27,710 nt of DNA, from contig JAEUQE010000109.1 of NCBI GenBank assembly GCA_016789785.1, positions 1-27,710 on the forward strand. The letters are read 5' to 3'. A model generated the notes under the pieces. The model was not told the DNA's origin. It searched no databases and worked only from the letters and a program-made list of their open reading frames with translations. The position numbers were made by a program, and so were the translations under genes. The stretch comes from Bryobacterales bacterium. Its GTDB lineage: Bacteria; Acidobacteriota; Terriglobia; Bryobacterales; Bryobacteraceae. Shown piece after piece: positions 1 through 8,401 of the stretch; the first letter of the stretch is position 1, and every line of letters begins with the position of its first letter.

Positions 1-107
1 GGATCGGCGATCTCCGGATGGCTCTTCGGCATTTGGGCCAAAGCAGGCAGACACAACAGCAGCGACACAGCGAACGGCGCGGAGTGAGACACGGGCGCAA
101 TCCTCAT
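1..107 (-). CDS. Secreted protein, N-terminal fragment
   Basis: Partial gene that runs off the left edge. Read on the minus strand from the ATG at 107-105 it gives 35 codons starting MRIAPVSHSAPFAVSLLL, then LCLPALAQ. This looks like a Sec signal peptide: a short basic start, a hydrophobic core at about residues 11-22 and an ALA|Q cleavage site near residue 24. The mature part seen (MPKSHPEIAD) is too short to identify. The start lies 38 bases downstream of the SAM hydrolase stop on the same strand, so the two are probably co-transcribed. Function unknown. Confidence 0.6.
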   Translation of the reverse strand, partial: MRIAPVSHSAPFAVSLLLCLPALAQMPKSHPEIAD

Positions 108-145
108 CCCTAGGATTGCTTCATTCTATAGAACTTTCCCAGCGT

Positions 146-934
146 TCACCACACGGTCAGTTCCACCGGCGACCCGGCCGCCAAGCCGAGCTTCTTCGCC
201 GCTGATCCGCGATTCACCACCACCTCGTAGTAGCCGGCGCTTCCTGCAATCAATACAGGTTCGTTTGGCGGAGCATCCGCATAGCTGCTCACGAGCAGCG
301 AGATGCGCTCCATCCCGGCCTGCAGTTCGAAGACACATTGATTGAGGTAGCCGAAGTCCTTCACGGGCAGACTGGTGATCAGGTTGCCAAAGCGATCCAC
401 TTTCAACACGCTTGCAGCCCAGCATCGCTTGCTGAGTGGATACACCCGGGCGAACTCCGATCGCAGTGCGTCGGCGATTCTCTTGCCGAATCGCGCGGGC
501 AGCACCCCTTTGGCAAGATGCGCCGCCACCGGCGAAAAAACATCGCGGCCATGAAATGTTTGACTGAGCGGCTTCAGGAAGTAGCGCTCCGCGGTAACCT
601 CCCGGGCGGTACACTTCTCGCGCTCCATCACCATGGAGAAAATGCCATTGTCAGGGCCAAGGAACCGGTGTCCGCCGCCTTCCACAAGAATGGGCCTTCG
701 CGCCGTGCCGACACCGGGATCCACCACCGCCACATGCACCGTCTTCTTCGGGAACCAGCGGTACGCCTCGGCGATGGTGAAGGCGCCTTCGGCGATCTGC
801 TGCGGCTGGATCTCGTGCGTGATGTCGATGATCTCCGCGTTCGGCGCAATTGATAGGATCACGCCTTTCATGACGCCGACGAAATGGTCCTGCGTCCCGA
901 AGTCGGTAGTGAGTGTGATGATGGGCCTGGGCAT
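146..934 (-). CDS. SAM hydrolase / SAM hydroxide adenosyltransferase (DUF62 family)
   Basis: Cytosolic enzyme of the DUF62 family, whose members split S-adenosylmethionine with water into adenosine and methionine; relatives are the SAM-dependent fluorinase and chlorinase. The 262 residues match the usual length and show the family landmarks: TTDFG (Asp11), DPGVG (Asp72), Arg79, PDNG (94-97), FHGRD with His128, and DRFGN (Asp180) at the start of the C-terminal beta-barrel domain. Asp72/Arg79/His128 have the spacing of the Asp-Arg-His triad that activates water in the characterised archaeal hydrolase. I see no obvious halogenase insertion, so hydrolysis is the default call. No clear Shine-Dalgarno precedes the ATG; a GATACT -10-like box lies 17 bases upstream. 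Divergent from the gene at 1009. Confidence 0.9.
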   Translation of the reverse strand: MPRPIITLTTDFGTQDHFVGVMKGVILSIAPNAEIIDITHEIQPQQIAEGAFTIAEAYRWFPKKTVHVAVVDPGVGTARRPILVEGGGHRFLGPDNGIFSMVMEREKCTAREVTAERYFLKPLSQTFHGRDVFSPVAAHLAKGVLPARFGKRIADALRSEFARVYPLSKRCWAASVLKVDRFGNLITSLPVKDFGYLNQCVFELQAGMERISLLVSSYADAPPNEPVLIAGSAGYYEVVVNRGSAAKKLGLAAGSPVELTVW

Positions 935-951
935 GGGCAGACAGAACTCTT

Positions 952-957
952 AGTATC
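952..957 (-). promoter_or_regulatory. Possible -10 box for the SAM hydrolase gene
   Basis: GATACT on the minus strand, 17 bases before the start codon at 934, in the 74-base divergent spacer. No convincing -35 hexamer was found, so this is a weak call. Confidence 0.3.
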
Positions 958-996
958 GGACACCGCACGGGATGGATGCTTCGTAGCTCTGATCCC

Positions 997-1002
997 TACA
1001 AT
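997..1002 (+). promoter_or_regulatory. Likely -10 box (TACAAT) for the 1009 gene
   Basis: TACAAT, one base from the TATAAT consensus, ends exactly 6 bases before the in-frame GTG at 1009. That spacing would put transcription start at or next to the GTG, suggesting a leaderless mRNA and arguing against the upstream ATG at 976 as the true start. Confidence 0.4.
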
Positions 1003-1008
1003 AAAGAT

Positions 1009-2064
1009 GTGATCCCGCGACGCCATCTTCCTGCACTTGTAGTCTCTCCGATGCTCCGTGCCGCTCAGGATTCCCGTCCGTGGACGGCCGAATGGGATAA
1101 GGCGCTATTGGCGGCGGCGTTGCGCCGTCATGAGCCGGCGTATGACGCGCGGGAATCGATGCTCGCCACCAAACTCGACGCGGAGTATCGCTACCATACG
1201 GCGCTTCGCAGCCAGACCGCACATCCGACGCGCGATTCGCTCGACTACGCGCTGCTGTTGCTCGAAGCGGGTGGCGACACGAATCTGAATCGTGCCAAGG
1301 CCATCATTGAACGCGTGATCTCGCTTCAGGTGACCGACGCCGCCGATACCTGGTATGGCATCTGGGGCTGGTACATGGAAGAGCCGCCCGCGAAGATGGT
1401 CCCCGCGGATCGCAACTGGGCCGACTTTCTGGGTTCGCTGCTGCTGCTGATCGAGAACCGGCACGGGGCGAAGCTCGGCGCTGCGCTGAGGGCCCGCGTG
1501 TTGGCCTCCATCCATCATGCGGCGCGCTCCGTGATCCGGCGCAACGTCACCATGAGTTACACGAACATCGCTGTGAAAGGAACGTTCGTCACGAAGGCCG
1601 CCGGTGAGTTGCTCGGCGATCGCGAAATCGAAGCGTATGCCGATGAGCGGAGCAAGCGTCTGGCCGCGGAGATCGACTTGAGCGGCTCTTTCGCGGAGTA
1701 CAACAGCCCGACCTACGCTCTGGTGAGCATCATCAACTTCACCCGCTATGCGATGGTGGTTCGGGATGCCGGGGCGAAGGCGCGCATGCAGCGGATTCAC
1801 GAACGCATGTGGCTGCATTTCGCCAAGCACTGGCATTCGGCCACCATGCAATTCGCAGGACCGATGAGCCGTTGCTATGAAACACTGCTTCGCAAGCCGC
1901 TGTGGCTGCAGAAGGCACTGAACGGAAAACTAGCCTTCGCCGCACTGGATGAAATCACGTCGGGCAAAGTGAGTGCCGCCGGCGAGATCGCATACCTGAA
2001 GTTGCAGTGCCCCGATGCTCCGGCCACGCTGTTTCTCCAAGCCCGAAACACGAGAGCACCGTGA
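1009..2064 (+). CDS. Lyase-like alpha/alpha-barrel protein, N-terminal part (frameshifted gene)
   Basis: I do not recognise a named family. The predicted product is largely alpha-helical, with regularly spaced helices and aromatic-rich segments such as TWYGIWGWYMEE and SFAEYNSPTYALVSIINF. These recall the (alpha/alpha) toroid of heparinase/alginate-lyase-like proteins; this is fold-level inference only. The frame stops at 2064 just after a Cys-Pro-Asp segment, while the +2 frame continues without a break into what looks like the matching C-terminal beta domain (2015-2854). Removing one T from the TTT at 2032-2034 fuses both frames into one protein of about 610-625 residues. Start uncertain: GTG 1009 sits just after a good -10 box; ATG 976 and ATG 1051 are alternatives. 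No clear signal peptide. Confidence 0.6.
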   Translation: MIPRRHLPALVVSPMLRAAQDSRPWTAEWDKALLAAALRRHEPAYDARESMLATKLDAEYRYHTALRSQTAHPTRDSLDYALLLLEAGGDTNLNRAKAIIERVISLQVTDAADTWYGIWGWYMEEPPAKMVPADRNWADFLGSLLLLIENRHGAKLGAALRARVLASIHHAARSVIRRNVTMSYTNIAVKGTFVTKAAGELLGDREIEAYADERSKRLAAEIDLSGSFAEYNSPTYALVSIINFTRYAMVVRDAGAKARMQRIHERMWLHFAKHWHSATMQFAGPMSRCYETLLRKPLWLQKALNGKLAFAALDEITSGKVSAAGEIAYLKLQCPDAPATLFLQARNTRAP

Positions 2065-2854
2065 GTTGTTCATTGCACCCGCTCCGAAGCGCATTGCGAT
2101 TCAAGGCACCACCTATTCCACACCCGCCTACACACTGGGATCCGTGAACCGGTCAGAGTTCTGGGTGCAGCGAAGGCCCTTGCTCGCCTACTGGAACAAT
2201 GCCGCGGGAAGACCCGCGCATTTTCAGTTGCGGTTCGTAAAGGATGACTATGACTTCTCGTCCGCGATGCTCTATTCGGTGCAGAGCAAGAGTTGCGTGT
2301 TGGGCGCGGTGAACTTCATTTCGCCTGGCGGCGATAAGCATCTGAGTCTTGACCCCGTGCGCGACGGTGCATTCGCTGCCCGCGAGTTCTATCTCGAATG
2401 GCTCTTTGCGGGCGACACGTTCCGCACCTCGGCATCGGATGTGTCCGAACCGCTGATCGTGGAATCGCACAATCGCAAATGGCGCATCCGGATTGCGCAG
2501 GCGCGCTTCGGTGAATGGACACCGCGCTGGCGCACAGTGGAATCGAAGAACGGTCTGTCGGTTCGCCTCGATTTGATCCCTCCCAACGAGCCGCGTACGG
2601 TGGAATGGAAAGCGATCTCCGAAGGGAGCGTGGTCTTCACGTTGGAGGCTGAGCCCGGCCAGCAAGCCAAGCCTTGCGAGATTGCAGAGGATCCGCAGGC
2701 GATCACCGCGAAGTGGACCACACCTCATGGAACACTCGAGTTGCGCGCCGGCCGTCGCGTGGTCGCGATGCCGGAACAGGATGCGCTGTTTGCGAACCGT
2801 ATCGACGGGCGCGCCGTGCCACTGGTGCGGCTGAGTGAGGAGCGCCTCGCTTGA
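2015..2854 (+). CDS. Lyase-like beta-sandwich protein, C-terminal part (frameshifted gene)
   Basis: Second half of the frameshifted reading frame. The ATG at 2015 lies inside the preceding ORF and is probably not a real start; coherent sequence begins near residue 7 (FSKPETREHREL). The segment is beta-rich with conserved-looking patches: GTTYSTPAYTLGSVNRSEFW, QRRPLLAYW and DDYDFSSAMLYSVQS. Such segments fit the C-terminal beta-sandwich of alpha/alpha-toroid lyases (inference). It ends TTGA at 2851-2854, where its TGA overlaps the TTG start of the Hsp70-like gene, so the pair is very likely translationally coupled. Either one gene broken by mutation or sequencing error, or a product made by +1 frameshifting. 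Confidence 0.55.
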   Translation: MLRPRCFSKPETREHRELFIAPAPKRIAIQGTTYSTPAYTLGSVNRSEFWVQRRPLLAYWNNAAGRPAHFQLRFVKDDYDFSSAMLYSVQSKSCVLGAVNFISPGGDKHLSLDPVRDGAFAAREFYLEWLFAGDTFRTSASDVSEPLIVESHNRKWRIRIAQARFGEWTPRWRTVESKNGLSVRLDLIPPNEPRTVEWKAISEGSVVFTLEAEPGQQAKPCEIAEDPQAITAKWTTPHGTLELRAGRRVVAMPEQDALFANRIDGRAVPLVRLSEERLA

Positions 2855-4182
2855 AGACTTTGCCCGCGGGCTCAAGAGTGAAGCCGGAGCGCTTCGTTGG
2901 CTTCGACTTCGGGACCACCAACAGCAGCCTCGCCGTTGCCGATGCGAATGGCGATGTTCGCATCGCGACGTTTCGCACTGGCAACCACAGCGATACAGAA
3001 GCCTACCGGTCCGTGCTTTATTTCGAGCCGCCCACGCGCGGACCCGGCGCACGCCGCGCACGAGTGCTCGGCGGACCGTCGGCAATCTCACAGTACTTGC
3101 AAGCCGAGCCGAAGGGACGATTGATCCAATCCATCAAGTCCTTCGCAACCAGCCGCTCATTCGCCGCGACGGCCGTGTTTGATCGTGTCTACACGTTCGA
3201 GGAACTGGTGGCGATTCTGGTGAAGCGCATCGTCGCGGAGGCAGAGGAAACACTCGGGCCGCTCGGCAAAGCAGTCACCGTGGGCCGGCCTGTGCGATTT
3301 GTGGGCGCAGACACCGCGGACGATGAAGCGTTCGCCGTGGGCCGCCTTCGCTCGGCACTGGAGATGGCGGGTTTCCAGCAGATCGACTTCGAGTACGAGC
3401 CGATTGGCGCCGCGTATTTCTACGATGAGCAACTCGATCATGACGAGCTTGTGCTGATCGGCGATTTCGGTGGCGGCACCAGCGACTTTTCCCTGATCCG
3501 CGTTGGACCTTCGGCGCGCAAGCTCCACAAGCGCGAAGAGCGGATCCTCGGCAATGACGGTGTGGGCATTGCGGGCGACAGTTTCGATGCAAGCATCATT
3601 CGCCGCCTTGTGTCGCCGGCACTTGGCATGGGCGGCGAGATTCGCTCCGGAGACAAGTTGCTGCCCGTGCCCACGTGGGTGTACCTTCGTTTGGAACGCT
3701 GGCATCATCTCTCATTCCTCAAGGATCGTGACACGCTGCAGATGCTTCGCTCCGTGAAGGCGCAGGCTCTGGAGCCCGATCGTATCGCGGCGTTGCTGCA
3801 TCTCATCGATCAGGATCTGGGCTATCAGTTGCATCGATCGGTGCAGACCACCAAGCTTCGCCTGTCCGATGCCCCCGCGAGCGAGTTTCTCTTTGAAGAC
3901 GGCGACTGGCGGATTCAAGCCGAGGTGCCGCGCCGGGAGTTCGAAGAATGGATCGAAGGCCATGTGCAGGCGATTGCCACATGTGTGGATGGTCTGCTGA
4001 GCCGGTGTGGCGTGGACGGCAAGGGCATCGACAAAGTGTTTCTCACTGGCGGCTCATCCTTCGTACCCGCGGTGAGGCGCGTGTTCACGGATCGCTTCGG
4101 CGCGGACAAAGTGGCCGGAGGAAGTGAGTTCACATCGGTGGCAAAGGGCTTGGCGAGGAGAGCAAAGGAGGCGGGAGGCTAA
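2851..4182 (+). CDS. Hsp70-family ATPase, YegD-like (no substrate-binding domain)
   Basis: 443-residue actin/Hsp70-fold ATPase. Landmarks: phosphate-1 loop DFGTTNS (19-25), EPIGAAYFYDE in the middle, phosphate-2 GDFGGGTSD (Asp205) and the adenosine motif TGGSS (about 399-403). The chain ends soon after the nucleotide-binding domain, so the substrate-binding domain and lid of DnaK are absent. Length and architecture resemble E. coli YegD, a putative chaperone. It starts with TTG at 2851, overlapping the previous stop by four bases, and has a good GAGGAG Shine-Dalgarno at 2837-2842. Coupling to the lyase-like gene suggests a shared role, unknown. It converges on the ankyrin gene with a 4-base overlap of the ends. 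Confidence 0.88.
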   Translation: MKTLPAGSRVKPERFVGFDFGTTNSSLAVADANGDVRIATFRTGNHSDTEAYRSVLYFEPPTRGPGARRARVLGGPSAISQYLQAEPKGRLIQSIKSFATSRSFAATAVFDRVYTFEELVAILVKRIVAEAEETLGPLGKAVTVGRPVRFVGADTADDEAFAVGRLRSALEMAGFQQIDFEYEPIGAAYFYDEQLDHDELVLIGDFGGGTSDFSLIRVGPSARKLHKREERILGNDGVGIAGDSFDASIIRRLVSPALGMGGEIRSGDKLLPVPTWVYLRLERWHHLSFLKDRDTLQMLRSVKAQALEPDRIAALLHLIDQDLGYQLHRSVQTTKLRLSDAPASEFLFEDGDWRIQAEVPRREFEEWIEGHVQAIATCVDGLLSRCGVDGKGIDKVFLTGGSSFVPAVRRVFTDRFGADKVAGGSEFTSVAKGLARRAKEAGG

Positions 4183-5255
4183 TGGAGGAGTTGCACGATC
4201 TTGGTCTTCTTCGTCGCACGGGCGATCTCAATCGGGCGCCTTCCTTCGGCGTCCTTGATGGAAGGATCGCCACCTGCTTTCAATAGCGCCTGCAAGATGC
4301 GTTCGTTGCCGCGCGATGCGGCCTGATGCAACGCGGTCCAACCACGCGCGTCGGGCATGTTCGGACTTGCGCCCCGATCGAGCAGCCACATGGCGGGCTT
4401 CAACTGCCCCCAGCGCACGAGTTGATTGAGGATTGGACGGTCTCCGTCCTGGGCACGATCGACATCCGCGCCCTTGCGCAGCGCGATGGATGCGAACTCC
4501 ATGTTGCCCCGCCACAAAGCCGAAATGAGGGCGGTATCAGCGTTTGCGCCACGCTCCAGCAGCAGAATGAAGATGTCCCGCTGGCCGGACGCGGAGGCGA
4601 AGTAGATTGCATCGACATCGTGATCCCACGAGCGGGTCTGCGCGTTGACGTCGGCGCCGCGATCGAGAAGGAGCTTCGCAATTGCAGTGAGGCGCGACGC
4701 AGTGGGAGGATCGTTCTTGCCCATTCGCGATCCGGCACAGCACTGCAACGCGGTCAGCAGACCACCGTCGCGTTGGGAAGGAAAGGCGGCATCCGATCGA
4801 ACGGCGGTGCGGACGCCTTCTTCATCGCCGAGAGCCGCCGCAGTGAAGCCATCGTGGCGTGCACCGCTTTTTCGCAGTTCCGCGACGTAGAGAGGCTCAC
4901 CCTGAAACGCGGCGATCACGAGCGCCCGGGCCGATGGCCAAGCACCCATCTGTTCCGGATCGGCGCCCTGCGCGAGCAGAAAGCTGAGACAGTGGACGCG
5001 CGTGCGTGTCGGCGCGGAGCCTTCCCGATGGGGATCTTCCTGGATGAGGGCGTGCAAGGGGCGATAGTTCCGCCAACTCGCATTGGGATCCGCGCCCGCC
5101 GCAAGCAGCAGTTTGATCCCGTCTTTCCAGCCCACTCGAGCCGCTTCGAGAATTGCCCGCGGCTGACCTGCTTCGTCGGGCCTCGCGCTCACCGCGGCAC
5201 GCAAGTCCGCGAGTTTCCGGGCTCGAATCGATTCAATCAGACTCTCCGATCCCAT
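4179..5255 (-). CDS. Ankyrin-repeat protein
   Basis: 358-residue cytosolic protein built of ankyrin repeats, a protein-protein interaction scaffold. Repeat signatures run along the chain: LLLAAGADPN (49-58), SFLLAQGADP (91-100), KLLLDRGADVNA (184-195), LLLERGANAD (221-230), ADVD near 243, and two textbook C-terminal repeats, GWTALHQAASRGN (about 295-307) and the last one ending at residue 358. No signal peptide or membrane segment, no enzymatic domain. I chose the ATG at 5255 because the helix-rich SLIESIRARKLADLRAAV is a typical repeat cap. An in-frame ATG at 5327 would add 24 low-complexity residues and leave only 5 bases after the upstream gene. A TATCCT -10-like box lies 8 bases before the 5255 start. 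Partner unknown. Confidence 0.85.
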   Translation of the reverse strand: MGSESLIESIRARKLADLRAAVSARPDEAGQPRAILEAARVGWKDGIKLLLAAGADPNASWRNYRPLHALIQEDPHREGSAPTRTRVHCLSFLLAQGADPEQMGAWPSARALVIAAFQGEPLYVAELRKSGARHDGFTAAALGDEEGVRTAVRSDAAFPSQRDGGLLTALQCCAGSRMGKNDPPTASRLTAIAKLLLDRGADVNAQTRSWDHDVDAIYFASASGQRDIFILLLERGANADTALISALWRGNMEFASIALRKGADVDRAQDGDRPILNQLVRWGQLKPAMWLLDRGASPNMPDARGWTALHQAASRGNERILQALLKAGGDPSIKDAEGRRPIEIARATKKTKIVQLLH

Positions 5256-5289
5256 CCATCGGGAGGATAGCACGGTCTTGCACGGGCGA

Positions 5290-5304
5290 GCCCCCGGCCG
5301 GGGC
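5290..5304. other. GC-rich hairpin between coiled-coil and ankyrin genes
   Basis: Inverted repeat GCCCC-CGGCC-GGGGC (5-bp stem) in the 77-base spacer. There is no U tract after it on the minus strand, so a Rho-independent terminator is not supported. It could be a partial attenuator or only GC-rich sequence; if translation starts at 5327 it is coding. Confidence 0.3.
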
Positions 5305-5332
5305 GAGCGGGTTTCTTTCTCCGGCATGCTGA

Positions 5333-6256
5333 CTACTTCAACTTCGCAGTATCTTTCAACTTCGGAGCCGCGAGATAACCGACCACCATGTCCTTGCGGA
5401 CCTCGTTCACCACAATCTCGTAGGGCATGTGGGAGCGCGAGCGGTAAAACTGCACAGGTTCGTTGACACCGCGATCTTTCTTCTCCACCTTCTTGTCGTT
5501 GGAGAGCAGTTCGATGGTGTAGCGGTTGCGCTTGGTGTCGGCCTTCTTCAGCAATACGGCGACTTCCCCGATGCGTTGCGGAGCTTTCGTCTTCGGCAAT
5601 TCGAACTCCCAATACTCGCGGTCGCCGAGAGCTTTCAGTGCGGAAAGTTCACGAGCATTCGTGGCGATCAGACCGCTCTGGACACCGAGGTCGCCTCGAA
5701 CGGTTCGCATGTCGGAGAGAATCCGATCGAGATCCGACTTCGCGCCCGCAACTTCCTTTTTCACCGACGCAACCTCGGCAACCACGCCGGTGAGTTGAGT
5801 GCTTGTTTGCGAGGCGGACTGCTTCACGTCACCGATCTGCGCCGAGAGCTGCTGCTGCAGCGACTGGCTGGTCTGTTCGAACTGTTTGCTGGTGTTTGCG
5901 AGTTGAGCGGCCTGCTGATCGGCCACCTTCTTCGCCAATCCATCCGAATAGCGGCGAGCGCTGACGGCGGCCTTCACCGCAGCTTGCTGCGATTGCGCTT
6001 CCACCGTTTCCACCAGCTTCCGCATCTCGGCAAGTGCCTGCTCACGTTCCGATTTCGCTTGCCTGTTTTCGTTCTGCAGCGCGGCGAATTCAGTTTTCGT
6101 CGACTTCTGGAATTCCGTGAGCCGGTTCTCAAGTCCGTTCGCCTGAAACGCGAAATAGACGTTCCCAGCCGCGAGTAAAGCGAATGCGGCAACGGCTGCA
6201 ATCGTTGTCTTTGCGGAACGCGAGTTCTCTTCTTGCGAAGGCTGACTATTCAACAT
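5333..6256 (-). CDS. Membrane-anchored coiled-coil protein of unknown function
   Basis: 307 residues in three parts. There is a short cytosolic N-terminus with one membrane helix (about 17-37, TTIAAVAAFALLAAGNVYFA). A long Gln/Lys/Glu-rich coiled coil follows (about 40-215). The C-terminal domain (about 220-300) is compact and beta-rich (REYWEFELPK, RNRYTIELL, PYEIVVNEV). The topology predicts a single-pass inner-membrane protein with coil and C-domain in the periplasm. I chose ATG 6256 over upstream in-frame codons because GGAAGA lies about 7 bases before it and the hydrophobic helix then falls in the usual place. It precedes the ankyrin gene on the same strand and may form an operon with it. 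Family not recognised. Confidence 0.75.
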   Translation of the reverse strand: MLNSQPSQEENSRSAKTTIAAVAAFALLAAGNVYFAFQANGLENRLTEFQKSTKTEFAALQNENRQAKSEREQALAEMRKLVETVEAQSQQAAVKAAVSARRYSDGLAKKVADQQAAQLANTSKQFEQTSQSLQQQLSAQIGDVKQSASQTSTQLTGVVAEVASVKKEVAGAKSDLDRILSDMRTVRGDLGVQSGLIATNARELSALKALGDREYWEFELPKTKAPQRIGEVAVLLKKADTKRNRYTIELLSNDKKVEKKDRGVNEPVQFYRSRSHMPYEIVVNEVRKDMVVGYLAAPKLKDTAKLK

Positions 6257-6403
6257 TGAAATTCTTCCCAAGCCGCGACATCGAATCACACCGACTACGA
6301 TGACCCTGTCCCCAGGCTTTCGCGATTTGCTCTTACGACTAACAGTGTGGCTTGTCTGGCCCCGCACGGTCAAACAGGTGAAATGAAGGATTCTTCATAG
6401 TTG

Positions 6404-6409
6404 TATGAT
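6404..6409 (+). promoter_or_regulatory. Likely -10 box (TATGAT) for the DUF1592 operon
   Basis: TATGAT, preceded by TTG, lies 18 bases before the ATG at 6428. It sits in the 171-base spacer (6257-6427) between divergent genes. No good -35 hexamer at 17 bases; AAATGA at 6381-6386 is the nearest. It overlaps the in-frame TTG at 6401, which supports ATG 6428 as the start. I see nothing else in the spacer. Confidence 0.4.
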
Positions 6410-6427
6410 AGAGTTAGCCTTTTTCGG

Positions 6428-8401
6428 ATGCCTCGGATCGCCGCTACTGGGACCCTCCCCGTGTTGCTGCTGGTTGCCGCAACTGTCGCCCTGAGTGCGC
6501 CCAGTGATCCGCTGTTTTCCAAATCACAGACATTTCTCGTGACCTATTGCGCCAAGTGCCATGCAGGCAAGTCCGCTGTTGGCGGATTCGATGTGCAGCG
6601 GTTGTCGGCGATGGAGAGCCTTGGCACGCATGCGTCGAAATGGACGGCTGCTTCACGCCGCGTACGCAATGGGGAGATGCCGCCGAAAGGTTCGGCAGCG
6701 CCCGCCCTGGATGAGCGCGAGCAGTTCACCAAGTGGGTGGAAGAAGCGCTTCGCAAGCAGGCATGTGAAGCGGGAGTGGTTCCCGGACCTGCTGTCACGC
6801 GCCGCTTGAACCGGGATGAGCTGACGGCAACGTTGCGCGATCTGCTCGACATGCACCTCGATGTGGGACGAGTGTTGCCCGCGGATGGCGCCGGCGGCGA
6901 AGGCTTCGACAATGCGGCCGAGACATTGTTCCTTTCTCCGCTGCATGCCGAGAAGTACATGGAAGTGGCGAAGTTCGCGATCAACTTCGCGCAGAAGGAA
7001 TACAAGTCGCGATCGAAGATTCTGATTGCCGCGCCGGGGCCGAACAAGACGGAAACGCAGGCTGCGCGCGAGATTCTTGCGAACTTCCTTCCGCAGGCGT
7101 TCCGGCGGCCTGTGGCTGAATCCGATATCCGGGAGTATCTCGGTCTTTTCCAATCCGCGCGCAAGCAGGGTCAGCCGTTCGAATCGTCCATCTTCTTTGC
7201 GTTGCGAGGAGCGCTGGTTTCGCCGATGTTCCTGTTCCGGTTGGAGGCGCCGCAAGAAGGCACAGAGCAGAAGCCTTTGGATGCATACGCGCTCGCATCG
7301 CGGCTCTCCTATTTCCTTTGGGGCAGCATGCCGGATGAGTTTCTGTTCGACGTCGCGGCTTCGGGTAAGCTGCATGAACCGGCGGTGATGAAGGAACTGG
7401 TGGGCCGAATGCTCCGCAACGACCGTGCCCTCAACTTCGCACAGCGATTTGTGGAGCAGTGGCTGCGCACACGTGAACTGACGACCGACAAAGTGCCCGA
7501 TGCGAAGCTGTTTCCGCAATACGTGAACGACGAGGAGTTACGTTCCGACATTCGCAACCAACCGGTGCTTTTCCTGCGCGAACTGCTGGCTCGCGATCTG
7601 CCGTTGTGGAATCTCATTGAGTCGAAGCAAACGGTCGCCACCAGTAATCTCTCCAAGCACTACGGTGTGCAGTTCCCCATCGACAAGGCGCGTTCGAAGC
7701 AGCCGCAGTGGGTGGATGTGCCGGACGGAAGTAATCGCGGCGGCCTTTTGGGCATGGCGGCAACGCTCATCGTCTCGTCGTATCCGTATCGCACCAGCCC
7801 GGTGCTGCGCGGCACATGGATTCTCGATTCGATGCTGGGCACACCGCCGCCACCGCCACCGGAGAACGTTCCGCCACTGGAAGAATCGAAGCCCGGCGCC
7901 GCGCCGCAGTCGATGCGGGAGCGTCTGTCGCAGCATCGGTCGAACCCGGTTTGCGCGAGCTGCCACAGCCGTATGGATGGGCTTGGCTTCGCGCTTGAGA
8001 ACTACGATGCGATCGGCCGCTGGCGCGAAGAAGATGGCGGCAAGCCGGTGGATGCCTCCGGTGAACTCGCCGACGGAAGCAAGTTTCATGGGCCAGTGGA
8101 ATTGAAGGCGATGCTGATGGACCGGAAGGATCTGTTCCTGCGCAACCTGACCAGCAAGATGTTGGGCTATGCGCTGGGACGAGGTCTGACGCTGAAGGAT
8201 TGCTGCGCGGTGGATCAGATCATGGCGCAGGTAAAGGCGGAGAACTACCGCTCGCAGGCACTGATTGAAGCGATTGTAATGAGCGTCCCGTTCCGCTATC
8301 AGGCACCGGCGGCGCGAGTGACGTCGCGAGACGCAACACGCGAGGCAACACAAGTCGCGAAGCCCGCCGTTCGCGGCGCGAAAGAGGAACATCGACCATG
8401 A
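6428..8401 (+). CDS. DUF1592-family cytochrome c-like exported protein
   Basis: 657-residue exported protein of the planctomycete/acidobacterial type with DUF1587, DUF1592, DUF1588 and DUF1585 segments. Seen: signal peptide at 1-24 (TLPVLLLVAATVALSA), one c-type heme motif CAKCH (41-45) followed by MPP at 94-96, RRLNRDELTATLRDLL (about 125-140, DUF1587), the central helical DUF1592 region (about 285-415), and RTSPVLRGTWILDSMLGTPP leading to a second motif CASCH (509-513, DUF1588), then the DUF1585-like C-terminus. Six consecutive prolines (473-478) precede the second heme motif and may need EF-P. Role unproven in the family; redox or secreted electron-transfer function is inferred. It overlaps the DUF1552 gene by ATGA, as this pair often does. 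Confidence 0.9.
   Translation: MPRIAATGTLPVLLLVAATVALSAPSDPLFSKSQTFLVTYCAKCHAGKSAVGGFDVQRLSAMESLGTHASKWTAASRRVRNGEMPPKGSAAPALDEREQFTKWVEEALRKQACEAGVVPGPAVTRRLNRDELTATLRDLLDMHLDVGRVLPADGAGGEGFDNAAETLFLSPLHAEKYMEVAKFAINFAQKEYKSRSKILIAAPGPNKTETQAAREILANFLPQAFRRPVAESDIREYLGLFQSARKQGQPFESSIFFALRGALVSPMFLFRLEAPQEGTEQKPLDAYALASRLSYFLWGSMPDEFLFDVAASGKLHEPAVMKELVGRMLRNDRALNFAQRFVEQWLRTRELTTDKVPDAKLFPQYVNDEELRSDIRNQPVLFLRELLARDLPLWNLIESKQTVATSNLSKHYGVQFPIDKARSKQPQWVDVPDGSNRGGLLGMAATLIVSSYPYRTSPVLRGTWILDSMLGTPPPPPPENVPPLEESKPGAAPQSMRERLSQHRSNPVCASCHSRMDGLGFALENYDAIGRWREEDGGKPVDASGELADGSKFHGPVELKAMLMDRKDLFLRNLTSKMLGYALGRGLTLKDCCAVDQIMAQVKAENYRSQALIEAIVMSVPFRYQAPAARVTSRDATREATQVAKPAVRGAKEEHRP

Noticed and set aside
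5256..5612. N-terminal extension of the ankyrin gene up to 5612
   Set aside because: This part runs antisense-like through the end of the coiled-coil gene in another frame and is not repeat-like; ATG 5255 gives a proper repeat cap.
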